Positions 26,457-35,173 of a stretch of 64,000 bases of DNA are shown here, one piece after another (position 1 is the first letter of the stretch; every line of letters starts with the position of its first letter). The notes beneath the pieces are model-generated. The model was not told where the DNA came from. It saw only the letters and a program-made list of their open reading frames with translations, and searched no databases. This DNA is from Rathayibacter sp. VKM Ac-2879 (lineage in GTDB: Bacteria > Actinomycetota > Actinomycetes > Actinomycetales > Microbacteriaceae): contig NZ_JADKSO010000003.1 of assembly GCF_015351245.1 (NCBI RefSeq), forward strand, positions 124,001-188,000, given 5' to 3'. The position numbers were made by a program, and so were the translations under genes.

Positions 26457-27752
26457 TCAGCCCAGCGGCTTGAAGGCCAGTTCAGTCACCCCGGAGGCGT
26501 CGCGCGGCACGAGCGCGAAGCGGGTGTAGCCCGCGGCGGCAGCGCGATCGAGGAGCGGCGTGAGGTTTTTGGCCCGACGCTCGAGGCGGACCCTCGCGAC
26601 TCCGTCGGCGAGGAGCCGCTGCTTGAGCGCCAGGAGCGCCTCGGGAGCCGCGTCGCGCTCGTGCACGAGCACCACTGCCTCCGCTCGCTCGACGGCGGCG
26701 GGCTCGAGGAGCTCGACGACCCGCTCGAAGCCGATCGAGAAGCCGCACGCGGGGACGTCCTGGCCCAGGAACCGGCCGATCATGCCGTCGTAGCGGCCGC
26801 CCCCGCCCACCGAGGACCCGGAGGACGGGTGTGCGATCTCGAAGATGGTGCCGGTGTAGTAGCCCATCCCGCGCACGAGCGTCGGGTCGAAGCGGAGCGA
26901 GACGCTCTCGGGCAACGAGCGCAGCGAGCGGGCGAGCGTCTCGAGCGCGAGCACCGCCTCCGGATCGATGCCCTGGGGCAGCACTCCGAGGATCGCGGAC
27001 TCCTCCAGCGCCACTCCCCCGGCGGTCACCGCCTCCTCGATGCGGGCAAGGTAGCCGCCGAGGACGGCTGCCGCGTCGGCTCCGTCGGCCTCGAGCTCGG
27101 CGACGACGCCGGAGGCCCCGATCTTGTCGAGCTTGTCGATCGAGATGAGCGCGGCGCCGAAGCGCTCGGAGGCGAACCCGCAGTGCTCGAGGATCCCCGT
27201 GAGGATGCGGCGGTCGTTGATACGGATCGTGCACCCGTGCAGACCCAGCGCATCGAGGGCGGCGGCCGTCGCCGAGATCAGCTCGACCTCGGCGAGCTGG
27301 CCCGGCTCCCCGATGATGTCGATGTCGCACTGCACGAACTGTCGGTAGCGCCCCCTCTGCGGGCGCTCGGCGCGCCAGACCGGGGCGACCTGCACGGAGC
27401 GGAACACCGACGGAAGCTCCGAGCGGTGCGTCGCGTAGAAGCGGGCGAGCGGGACGGTGAGATCGAAGCGGAGCCCCAGATCGGCGAGGGCCGAGGCGTC
27501 ATCGGAGGCGGCGGCGGCCTCGAGGTCGTCGCGCGACAAGCCGCGGCGCAGCACGCTGAAGGCGAGCTTCTCGTTGTCGCCGCCGAGCCCCGAGTGCAGG
27601 CGGTCGAAGTCTTCGACGACGGGGGTCTCGATCTCGTCGAAACCGTGCGCGGCGTAGACGCGGCGGATCACTCCGAGCGCGTGCTCGCGCTTTGCCTTGT
27701 CGGCCGGGAGGAAGTCGCGCATGCCGCGGGGCGGGGTGATCGAGGATGCCAT
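26457..27752 (-). CDS. hisS: histidyl-tRNA synthetase
   Basis: A 431-residue class II synthetase that charges tRNA-His. Class II motif 2 is seen around VFRSVQVAPVWRAERPQRGRYRQF, the histidine signature LVRGMGYYTGTIFEI and the motif 3 region GGGRYDGMIGRF/GFSIGFERV. The C-terminal anticodon-binding domain ends the protein. The start chosen is the ATG 7 nt after a GACAAT -10 box; an ATG eight codons upstream would lie above that box. Confidence 0.95.
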   Translation of the reverse strand: MASSITPPRGMRDFLPADKAKREHALGVIRRVYAAHGFDEIETPVVEDFDRLHSGLGGDNEKLAFSVLRRGLSRDDLEAAAASDDASALADLGLRFDLTVPLARFYATHRSELPSVFRSVQVAPVWRAERPQRGRYRQFVQCDIDIIGEPGQLAEVELISATAAALDALGLHGCTIRINDRRILTGILEHCGFASERFGAALISIDKLDKIGASGVVAELEADGADAAAVLGGYLARIEEAVTAGGVALEESAILGVLPQGIDPEAVLALETLARSLRSLPESVSLRFDPTLVRGMGYYTGTIFEIAHPSSGSSVGGGGRYDGMIGRFLGQDVPACGFSIGFERVVELLEPAAVERAEAVVLVHERDAAPEALLALKQRLLADGVARVRLERRAKNLTPLLDRAAAAGYTRFALVPRDASGVTELAFKPLG

Positions 27753-27759
27753 GGCTGCG

Positions 27760-27765
27760 ATTGTC
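27760..27765 (-). promoter_or_regulatory. -10 box of a leaderless promoter (hisS)
   Basis: GACAAT on the minus strand, 7 nt before the hisS ATG. Confidence 0.45.
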
Positions 27766-27862
27766 CCAGATGACACACGGGCGTCATCCGCTGGTCGAGG
27801 GCGTCGGCTAAGCTCGCCGCGCTCGCGCGCTCTGAGGGAGGCGTGGGTCGTCGGGAGGGCGC

Positions 27863-28828
27863 ATGGGGATCAGGCCGGGGGAAGGCATCGTCGCCGAGGG
27901 GGTCTCGCGGGCCTTCGGTCAGGTGCGTGCCGTCCGCGACGCGAGCTTCGAAGCGCGGCCTGGCGAGGTGACCGCGCTCATCGGCCCGAACGGTGCCGGC
28001 AAGACGACCCTGATGCTGCTGCTCGCGACGCTGCTCCGCCCCGACGCCGGCACGCTACGGGTCGCCGGACACGACCCGGTGGCCGATCCTGCGGCGGTGC
28101 GTGCCGAGCTCGGCTGGATGCCCGACGTCCTCGGCTCGTGGGCGAGCCTCACGGCGCGCGCCACGCTCAGGACCACCGGACTGCTCTACGGCCTCCGGCG
28201 CGACGACGCCGAGGCACGGGCGCGACAGCTACTCGACGAGGTCGATCTCGTGGAGTTCGCCGACCGGCCGACGCGGGTGCTCTCGCGCGGGCAGAAGCAG
28301 CGGCTGAGCCTCGCCAGGGCGCTGGTGCACGACCCCTCCGTCCTCGTCCTCGACGAGCCCGCCTCCGGGCTCGACCCGGGCGCGCGGATCGCGCTCCGCG
28401 ACCTCGTGGTCAGGCTCGCCCGAGAGGGGAGGACGGTGCTCGTGTCGAGCCACGTGCTCTCGGAGCTCGACGAGATGGCGACGGCCGCGGTGTACCTCGC
28501 CGCTGGTGCGACCGCCTCCCGCGAGGCCGTGGCACGAGCCGCCCGGTCACTGCGGGCCTGGCGCATCGAGGCGCTCGCGCCGCGGGGCGCCGCGCTCGCC
28601 GACGCGGTCGAGCGGCTTACGGGCCTCTCCCCTCAGCTGGACCGGGAGGCGGTGCTCGTGCCCGTCGTGAACGACGAAGCCGCGGCCGAGCTGCTCGCCC
28701 GACTCGTCGCCTCCGGGGTCGCGGTGAGCCGTTTCGCGCCCGCCGTGGGCGAGCTCGAGCACACCTTCTCCGACCTGACCCGGGGGTCGACGCCTCCCGC
28801 CGCCGAGATCGGGGAGGACCCGCGATGA
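27863..28828 (+). CDS. ABC exporter ATP-binding protein
   Basis: A 321-residue ATPase of the NatA/multidrug type. Walker A GPNGAGKTT, signature LSRGQKQR (Gly-Gln form), Walker B VLVLDEPASGLDPG and switch His in VSSHV are present; a 90-residue C-terminal extension is typical of NatA-like exporters. Its stop overlaps the permease start as ATGA. Substrate unknown. Confidence 0.9.
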   Translation: MGIRPGEGIVAEGVSRAFGQVRAVRDASFEARPGEVTALIGPNGAGKTTLMLLLATLLRPDAGTLRVAGHDPVADPAAVRAELGWMPDVLGSWASLTARATLRTTGLLYGLRRDDAEARARQLLDEVDLVEFADRPTRVLSRGQKQRLSLARALVHDPSVLVLDEPASGLDPGARIALRDLVVRLAREGRTVLVSSHVLSELDEMATAAVYLAAGATASREAVARAARSLRAWRIEALAPRGAALADAVERLTGLSPQLDREAVLVPVVNDEAAAELLARLVASGVAVSRFAPAVGELEHTFSDLTRGSTPPAAEIGEDPR

Positions 28829-29889
28829 CGACCGAGAGCACCGCCCGCCCCTTGCCGTTCCTGCGGGGCGTGCGCATCGTCGTGGCCCTCGAGCTCGCCC
28901 AGCGCGTACGCGGAGTCTCGTCGTTCGTGCTCCTCGCGCTGTTCTTCCTCCTCACGGGCGCGGTCACTGGGCTGCTCGTCGTGGCGACCGGCGTGCTGGG
29001 CGGGAGCGGCGCGATCGTCGGCGGGTGGATCTACTCGGTCCTCGTCTACTTCGTGCTGCTGCTCGGCTGCCTCGTCACCCCTGCTCTCTCGGGGACAGCC
29101 GTCAACGGCGAGCGCGACGCGGGAACGCTCGCGACGACCCAGGTCACCCTCGTGACGACCGCCCAGCTGGTGCTCGGCAAGTTCGCCTCGGCCTGGCTCG
29201 TGACGCTGGCGTTCCTGGTGAGCACGGTGCCGTTCCTCCTGGTGGGTGTGGCCGTGGGAGGGGTCTCGCCCGTCTCGGGATTCGTCTCGGTCCTCGTCCT
29301 CGCGGTGCAGCTCGGCGTGGTCGCCGCCATCGGGGTCGGGCTGAGCGGGATCCTGGACCGGCCGCTCATGTCGGTCGTCACCACCTATCTCGTCATCGCC
29401 GCGCTGAGCGTGGGCTCGCTGATCGCGTTCGGTCTGCTCACGGCGGTCACGTCGTCGACGGAGCGGACCGTCTACGTCGGCGAGCAGAGCGCCCAGGGGC
29501 TCTACTGCGACGACTACGAGGCCACGGTTCCCCGGCCGGACTACTACTGGGGGCTGCTGGCGGTGAACCCCTTCGTGGTGCTCGCCGACGCCGTGCCTCC
29601 CGCGTTGGGACCGTACGGCCAGCCGAACGACCTGTTCAGCAGCATCTCGGTCGCGGTGCGCCAGGCCCAGATCCCGCCCGACCTCGAGATCGAGATCGAT
29701 TGCGCAACGGGCTCCCGGGTCGGAGAGTATCCCGTGTCCACACCGCAGCAGGTGTTCGAGCGCACGGTCCCGTCGTGGTTCGTCGGACTCGCGCTGCAGC
29801 TGGTGCTGGCCGTCGGGCTGCTGTTCGGGGCGATCCGTCGCACGGCGACGCCCGCGTCGCGGCTCCCGCGCGGGCGACGCGTGGCCTGA
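28825..29889 (+). CDS. ABC-2-type permease
   Basis: A 354-residue permease partner of the preceding ATPase, with six or seven membrane helices. The cytosolic loop GERDAGTLATTQVTLVTTAQLVLGK is typical of ABC-2 permeases. An extracellular region of about 100 residues before the last helix contains Cys in LYCDDYE and DCATG, probably a disulfide. The start codon overlaps the ATPase stop. Confidence 0.85.
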   Translation: MTTESTARPLPFLRGVRIVVALELAQRVRGVSSFVLLALFFLLTGAVTGLLVVATGVLGGSGAIVGGWIYSVLVYFVLLLGCLVTPALSGTAVNGERDAGTLATTQVTLVTTAQLVLGKFASAWLVTLAFLVSTVPFLLVGVAVGGVSPVSGFVSVLVLAVQLGVVAAIGVGLSGILDRPLMSVVTTYLVIAALSVGSLIAFGLLTAVTSSTERTVYVGEQSAQGLYCDDYEATVPRPDYYWGLLAVNPFVVLADAVPPALGPYGQPNDLFSSISVAVRQAQIPPDLEIEIDCATGSRVGEYPVSTPQQVFERTVPSWFVGLALQLVLAVGLLFGAIRRTATPASRLPRGRRVA

Positions 29890-29895
29890 GCGGAC

Positions 29896-29963
29896 CACAA
29901 CGTCAGCTGAGACGACCGCTCACGCACGAGCGTGGATGAGGAGCCGTCTCAGCTGACGTTGTG
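29896..29963. repeat. inverted repeat, copy 1 of a dispersed family
   Basis: Perfect 19-bp arms CACAACGTCAGCTGAGACG (29896-29914) and CGTCTCAGCTGACGTTGTG (29945-29963) flank a 30-nt loop that has its own short stem. It lies between the convergent ABC permease and mazG; the right arm contains the last codons and stop of mazG. A second copy with the same arm sequence is at 47281-47356. Probably a bidirectional terminator. Confidence 0.8.
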
Positions 29964-30620
29964 CGGTGAGCCGTCGTGGCGCTCCTGTTCGACGGCGCGG
30001 ATCTCGTCCTGCAGCTCGCGTGCCGCGGTACGCAGGGCGCGCTCGGCGTCGAGACCCTGGGCACGAGCGGAGGCGACGAGCGCGAGCAGGAGCGGGCCGA
30101 GGTCCTCCTCCGACTCGATCGGCAGCGGGCCCGGGCCTGCATCCACGATGCCGAGCATTGTCGCCTTGCCGATCACCTTGTCGGCCAGCGCGAGGGCGGG
30201 CATCCCCTGAGGGATACCGTCGAGGACGCTCGTGCGGTGCGGTTTCTCGACCTTCTTCAGCTCGTCCCAGACGGCGATCACGTCGTCGGCTGTCTCGGCG
30301 GTCGCATCGCCGAAGACGTGCGGGTGGCGGCCGATCATCTTGGCGGTCATGTGCGCGGCGACGTCCTCGATCGTGAAGGGCTCCGCGCCGTCGGCGGCGA
30401 GATCGGCGTGGAACAGCACCTGGAAGAGCACATCGCCCAGCTCCTCGACGAGGTCGTCCCGGTCACCGGCCTCGATCGCGTCGACCAGCTCGTGCGACTC
30501 CTCGATCAGGTAGCGCACGAGCGACTCGTGGGTCTGCTCGGCGTCCCACGGGCAGCCGCCCGGGGCGCGGAGGACGTGGACGGTGCGGATGAGCTCGTCG
30601 AGCCGGGGGTGAGCGGTCAC
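29949..30620 (-). CDS. mazG: nucleoside triphosphate pyrophosphohydrolase
   Basis: A 223-residue MazG protein that hydrolyses NTPs and clears damaged nucleotides. Seen: GGCPWDAEQTHESL, the metal motif EESHELVDAI and EELGDVLFQVLFH, and the second helix pair ending GRHPHVFGD with VWDELKK. One catalytic MazG domain plus a C-terminal extension. The GTG start has GAGGAT upstream. The last codons lie within the arm of the inverted repeat. It follows the ABC pair by 34 bp on the same strand. Confidence 0.93.
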   Translation of the reverse strand: MTAHPRLDELIRTVHVLRAPGGCPWDAEQTHESLVRYLIEESHELVDAIEAGDRDDLVEELGDVLFQVLFHADLAADGAEPFTIEDVAAHMTAKMIGRHPHVFGDATAETADDVIAVWDELKKVEKPHRTSVLDGIPQGMPALALADKVIGKATMLGIVDAGPGPLPIESEEDLGPLLLALVASARAQGLDAERALRTAARELQDEIRAVEQERHDGSPHNVS

Positions 30621-30654
30621 CGGGACATCCTCGCATCCGCTCCTCGGAGGCCGG

Positions 30655-32085
30655 TCAGGCGCTCGCGAGGCGATGGCGGGCGACGAGGAGGCAGGCGACG
30701 GCGACGAGCGGGGCCGACAGGAGGAGAACGGGCGCGGCGACGACCGCGACCGCTGCCCCCGCGCTGACGAGGGGTGCGGCGAGGTTCCAGAGCAGCACAG
30801 CCGCGCCGGCTCCGTCGCCGACCGGCGTCGGGATCGGCGAGAGGAGCGCCGGCGGCAGGGCTCCGCGGGTGGCGTCCATCGCTCGGGCGGCGACGGCGAC
30901 GAGCGCCACCGCCGCGGCGGGAGCGAGAGCGCCGCTCGGAAGGAGGAACGCGCCGACGGTCGCCAGAGCGACGGCGAGCAGCAGGGGAAGCACCCCGTGC
31001 AGCAGGAGCAGCTCGAACGGAGGCGGCGCGACGAACGCGGCCTGCCCCGCGGTCTCGGCCGCGTGTCGGAAGCCGTCGCTCCACACCCCGGCGCCGAGGT
31101 AGGCGAGGACGCCCGCGGCGGCGGCCGGGATCGCGAGCAGGGACGGCGGCGCGACGGCCGCGACGGCCACCGCGACTCCGGCGGCGAGGAGTGCGAGGAC
31201 GGCCGCCGCGGAGCGACCCGGCGTGCGCAGGGCACCGACCGCGTCGCGGGCCAGCACCGTCAGCGGGAACGGGCCCACCCGGACGGCGTGGACGTGGCGG
31301 TTGCGGTGCGGGAGAGAGCGGTAGCCCGAGAGGGCGTCAGCGACGTCGCCAGTGGCGGCGCCGATCATGGCCGAACGCCAGCCGTACGACTGCGCCAGAA
31401 GCGACGGGCCGGAGGCCGTGTCGAGCAGGCGCGGCGCGAGCGGGACCACGAGCGCCGCGAGGGCGACGAGCGCGAGCGCTGCGCTCGGCGCGCCCCCGAC
31501 GGCGAGCGCGACGAGGCCACCCGGAGTGAACGGGAGCACCGGCACGAGGAGGACGGCGAGCGCGAGCGCCGCGGCGAGCGCGGCCGACCGCGGCGGTGTG
31601 AGGCATTGACCGGCGAGAGACGCGACGGTGAGGAGCACCCCGAAGGCTGCGCCGGCCAGAGCAGCCGGTACCAGCGGCGAGCCGGAAGCGAGGGCGAGTG
31701 CGGTGGCCGCGAGGGCCCCCGCGCTGACGGCCAGGAGTCCCGACACGACCACCGCACGCCGCAGGACGTGCCAGCGCCGTGCCTGGGTGGCGAGGAGCAG
31801 CGCCGTCGGATGCGGAGCGTCGACGGCCGGACCTCGCGCGCGACCGAGCAGGACCGCGACCGGCAGCGCGGCTCCGGCGGCGAGAGCGACCAGCGCGTCG
31901 AGGTCGACCGCCGCGAGAGCGCTCCCGACCGCCGGACCGGCGAGGGCGATCACCAGCGCCCGCGCCGTGGGCAGGACGACGACGAGCAGGAGCATCGCGG
32001 CGAGATAGCCGGAGTAGGCGCTCGCGCGCCGGCGGCCCGACCCGAGCGGTAGACCGAGCGGACCGCGGCGATCGTCACGAGGCAC
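30655..32085 (-). CDS. polytopic membrane protein, ABC permease partner
   Basis: A 476-residue membrane protein with about 12 hydrophobic helices, extremely rich in Ala, Val and Leu. No catalytic motif. The GTG start overlaps the end of the ATPase gene by 11 bp, so it is almost certainly the membrane subunit of that transporter. The helix count fits an ABC-2-like permease with fused halves or a related exporter. Substrate unknown. Confidence 0.75.
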   Translation of the reverse strand: MPRDDRRGPLGLPLGSGRRRASAYSGYLAAMLLLVVVLPTARALVIALAGPAVGSALAAVDLDALVALAAGAALPVAVLLGRARGPAVDAPHPTALLLATQARRWHVLRRAVVVSGLLAVSAGALAATALALASGSPLVPAALAGAAFGVLLTVASLAGQCLTPPRSAALAAALALAVLLVPVLPFTPGGLVALAVGGAPSAALALVALAALVVPLAPRLLDTASGPSLLAQSYGWRSAMIGAATGDVADALSGYRSLPHRNRHVHAVRVGPFPLTVLARDAVGALRTPGRSAAAVLALLAAGVAVAVAAVAPPSLLAIPAAAAGVLAYLGAGVWSDGFRHAAETAGQAAFVAPPPFELLLLHGVLPLLLAVALATVGAFLLPSGALAPAAAVALVAVAARAMDATRGALPPALLSPIPTPVGDGAGAAVLLWNLAAPLVSAGAAVAVVAAPVLLLSAPLVAVACLLVARHRLASA

Positions 32086-32764
32086 CCAGCCGGAGCTCGC
32101 GGGTGGCAAGGCCCTGGATGATCACGGGGCTGTGGGTCGCGATGACGACGGCCCGCTGCGCCGCCGCCTCCCGCAGCGCCTCGACGACGAGCGGCACGCG
32201 ATCGACGTCGAGGCGCTGCTCGGGCTCGTCGAGCAGCAGCACGTCGGACGGGCGCGCGAGCACCAGAGCGAGCGCGAAGGACTGCCGCTGGCCGGAGGAG
32301 AGCTCGTGCGGGAAGCGTCGAGCGAGCGGGGCGAGCTCGAGGGCGGCGAGACCGCCGAGGGCCTGCTCGCGCGCCTCCGGGACGCTCGCGCCCCACGACA
32401 CGGCGACCATCGCGAGGTGCTCCTCGAGGGTCAGATCGCGCTCGAGCGGGGGCGTCTGCACGAGCGCGGCCACCGCGCGGCGATGCGCCGCCGTGCGCTC
32501 GTCGGCAGGGCGCCCGGCGATCAGCGCGGTGCCCTCGCTCGGGGCGATCAGCCCGGCGAGCACCCGGAGCAGCGTGGTCTTGCCGCTGCCGTTCGCTCCC
32601 GTCACGGCGACGACCTCGCCCGGATCGACCCGGAGCGAGACCGGGGCGAGCAGGACGCCCTCCGCGGTCCGCACCGAGACCTCGTGGAGGTCGATCAGCG
32701 GAGCATCGACCGGCGGGACCGGGGCCGGACGGCGAGCGGCGAGGAGCGGAGGCATGTCCACCAT
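32075..32764 (-). CDS. ABC transporter ATP-binding protein
   Basis: A 229-residue ATPase. Walker A GANGSGKTT, Q-loop LVQTP, signature LSSGQRQS and Walker B VLLLDEPEQRLD, with the switch His in IATHSP, are all present. The SSGQRQS signature is slightly diverged from LSGGQ. It is coupled to the membrane protein that follows and divergent from nhaA. Confidence 0.88.
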   Translation of the reverse strand: MVDMPPLLAARRPAPVPPVDAPLIDLHEVSVRTAEGVLLAPVSLRVDPGEVVAVTGANGSGKTTLLRVLAGLIAPSEGTALIAGRPADERTAAHRRAVAALVQTPPLERDLTLEEHLAMVAVSWGASVPEAREQALGGLAALELAPLARRFPHELSSGQRQSFALALVLARPSDVLLLDEPEQRLDVDRVPLVVEALREAAAQRAVVIATHSPVIIQGLATRELRLGAS

Positions 32765-32879
32765 CCTCGGCTAAACTCGGCAGCGGAGTGCCGGGAAGTC
32801 TGGTCGGCTCGCGAGTGTCTCGCGGAGCACGTTCCCCCTCCCCTCCGTCGGCCCCGCCGACATCGACGACAAGGCCCCC

Positions 32880-34091
32880 ATGCCCCGTATGTCCTCCGCC
32901 CTCCGTTCCGAGCGCGTCTCCGCCCTCCTCCTGCTCGGCGCCGCCGTACTCGGACTCGCCCTCGCGAACTCGCCCGTCGGCCCCGCCGTGATCGCCGCGC
33001 AGGACGAGCACCTCGTGCTCCCCGGGCTCGACATCTCGATCGGCCACATCGTCAGCGACGGACTGCTGGCCGTGTTCTTCTTCCTCGTCGCCATCGAGCT
33101 CAAGCGGGAGCTGGTGATCGGCGAGCTGAACTCGGTCGGCAAGGCACTGCTGCCGGCGATCGCGGCGGTCGGCGGGGTCGCCGTGCCCGCCGGGGTGTAC
33201 CTCGCGGTCGTCGGCGTCTCGGGCGAGCCGGGTCTCGGCGGCGGCTGGCCGATCCCGACAGCGACCGACATCGCCTTCGCGCTCGGAGTGCTCGCCCTGT
33301 TCGGCTCGGCGATCCCGACACGGGTGCGGGTGTTCCTCCTGGCCCTGGCCGTGCTCGACGACCTCGTCGCGATCCTGATCATCGCAGTGTTCTTCACGGC
33401 GGACGCCGACCTCGTGATGCTCGGCGGGGCGGTGCTCGCGGTGGCGGCCTTCGGTCTGGTGAGCCGCCTCCTGCGCCCGCGATCGCCGTGGCTGCTCACG
33501 CGCCGGCCGGTGTGGCCGCTGATCGTGCTGCTGGTGCTGATCGGTGCCGTCGCCTGGTACCTGACCTACCGCTCCGGGGTGCACGCGACCATCGCCGGAG
33601 TCGCGCTCGGCCTCGTCATGACCCGCCGGCCCGCCGGACGGGTGCACCACGTACTCGAGCCCGTCTCGAACGGCGTGGTGCTGCCGGTGTTCGCGTTCTC
33701 AGCGGCGCTCGTGGCGATCCCGCAGCTCGGGATCGGCGAGCTGAGCCCCGCTTTCTGGGCGATCGTCGTGGCGCTCCCGGTCGGCAAGCTGCTCGGCATC
33801 GCGATCGCTGGAGGCGTCAGCGGCGCTCTCTCCGCCCGCCGCGGCCGCGAGGCGCTACGGTTCGCCGACATCCTCGTCGTCGGCGCCCTGGGCGGGATCG
33901 GATTCACCGTGTCGCTGCTGATGAACGAGCTCGCCTTCGCGGATTCGCCGGAGGTCGCCGACGAGGGAACGCTGGCCGTGCTGCTCGGCTCGGGCATCAG
34001 CATCGCGATCGCCGCGGTCCTGGTCACGCTGCGGTCGCGGCACTATGCGCGTCTGCGCGACGGGCGACACCCGGCGGTCATCGGCGCGTAA
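32880..34091 (+). CDS. nhaA: Na+/H+ antiporter
   Basis: A 403-residue NhaA antiporter, exchanging sodium for protons for pH and salt balance. About 12 membrane helices. Diagnostic segments: FFFLVAIELKRE, PTATDIAFALG and LAVLDDLVAI with Asp160-Asp161, the ion-binding pair equivalent to E. coli Asp163-Asp164. AAGG precedes the ATG; an ATG three codons later is an alternative. A TAAACT -10 box lies at 32772-32777, about 100 nt upstream. Confidence 0.93.
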   Translation: MPRMSSALRSERVSALLLLGAAVLGLALANSPVGPAVIAAQDEHLVLPGLDISIGHIVSDGLLAVFFFLVAIELKRELVIGELNSVGKALLPAIAAVGGVAVPAGVYLAVVGVSGEPGLGGGWPIPTATDIAFALGVLALFGSAIPTRVRVFLLALAVLDDLVAILIIAVFFTADADLVMLGGAVLAVAAFGLVSRLLRPRSPWLLTRRPVWPLIVLLVLIGAVAWYLTYRSGVHATIAGVALGLVMTRRPAGRVHHVLEPVSNGVVLPVFAFSAALVAIPQLGIGELSPAFWAIVVALPVGKLLGIAIAGGVSGALSARRGREALRFADILVVGALGGIGFTVSLLMNELAFADSPEVADEGTLAVLLGSGISIAIAAVLVTLRSRHYARLRDGRHPAVIGA

Positions 34092-34146
34092 CACCGCAGC
34101 GCTACCGTGTCGGCGGGTGCGCCGCGCGCCCAAGAACAGGATCACC

Positions 34147-35160
34147 GTGCCCGACACCATTTCTCCCGAGCGGGGTGCACCGCCGAGTGCCGAACTGCAC
34201 ATCCACATCGAGGGCACCATCGAGCCCGAGCACATCGTCGAGATGGCGCGCCGCAACGGCGTCACGCTGCCGACCGAGGATCTCGACGCCCTGCGGGCGC
34301 GATATTCCTTCACCGACCTCGGCTCGTTCCTCGATCTGCACTACTCGAACCTCACCGTGCTGAAGACCGAGCGCGACTTCTTCGAGCTCGCCACCGGCTA
34401 CCTCGATCGTGCGAAGCTCGCCCGCGTGCGGCGGGCCGAGATCTTCTTCGATCCGCAGACGCACCTGGGCAACGGGACGGCGCTAGAGGTCGTCATGGGC
34501 GGGCTCACCCGCGCGCTCGGGCGCAGCGAGGAGACGCACGGCATCTCGACCGACCTCATCATGTGCTTTCTCCGCGACCTCGGTCCCGAGGCGGCCGACG
34601 AGATGCTCACCGCGATCCTCCCGTACCGCGAGCACATCATCGGAGTGGGACTCGACTCGAACGAGATCGGCTGGGGTCCGGAGCTGTTCGTCGACGTGTA
34701 TGCGCGGGCGGCGGCCGAAGGGCTGCACCTGGTCGCGCACGCCGGAGAGGAGGGCGGCCCCGAGACGGTCGCCGCGACGGTCGAGCTGCTGAAGGTCGAG
34801 CGCATCGACCACGGCATCCGCGCGATGGAGGATCCGGCGGTCGTCGCGATGCTGCGCGCGCAGGGCATCCCGGTGACGGTCTGCCCGCTCTCGAACGTGG
34901 CGCTGCGGGCCGTCGACACGATGAGGGACCACCCGCTGCCCGAGATGCTGCGCGCGGGGCTCCTCGCTACGGTCTCGAGCGATGATCCACCGTACTTCGG
35001 CGGCTACGTCGACGCCAACTACCGGGCGCTCGTCGAGGAGCTCGGCATGGACGACGCACAACTCGAACGGCTCGCTCTGAACTCGTTCGACGCCGCCTTC
35101 ATCGACGATGTCGACCGCGAGCGGTGGAAGGCGGAGGTGCGCGCGCACTTCGGCCACTGA
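34147..35160 (+). CDS. adenosine/adenine deaminase family, likely adenine deaminase
   Basis: A 337-residue zinc hydrolase. Seen: HIHIEG (metal His pair), HAGEEGG with the catalytic Glu, RIDHGIRA, and SSDDPPYFGGYVDANY near the C-terminus. The SDDPxYFGGY ending is more typical of adenine deaminases (ADE type) than of adenosine deaminases, which usually read TDDPxxF followed by a different tail. The GTG start follows AGGA. It ends 13 bp from the convergent mfd stop. Confidence 0.85.
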   Translation: MPDTISPERGAPPSAELHIHIEGTIEPEHIVEMARRNGVTLPTEDLDALRARYSFTDLGSFLDLHYSNLTVLKTERDFFELATGYLDRAKLARVRRAEIFFDPQTHLGNGTALEVVMGGLTRALGRSEETHGISTDLIMCFLRDLGPEAADEMLTAILPYREHIIGVGLDSNEIGWGPELFVDVYARAAAEGLHLVAHAGEEGGPETVAATVELLKVERIDHGIRAMEDPAVVAMLRAQGIPVTVCPLSNVALRAVDTMRDHPLPEMLRAGLLATVSSDDPPYFGGYVDANYRALVEELGMDDAQLERLALNSFDAAFIDDVDRERWKAEVRAHFGH

Positions 35161-35173
35161 CCTCGGCGAGCCG

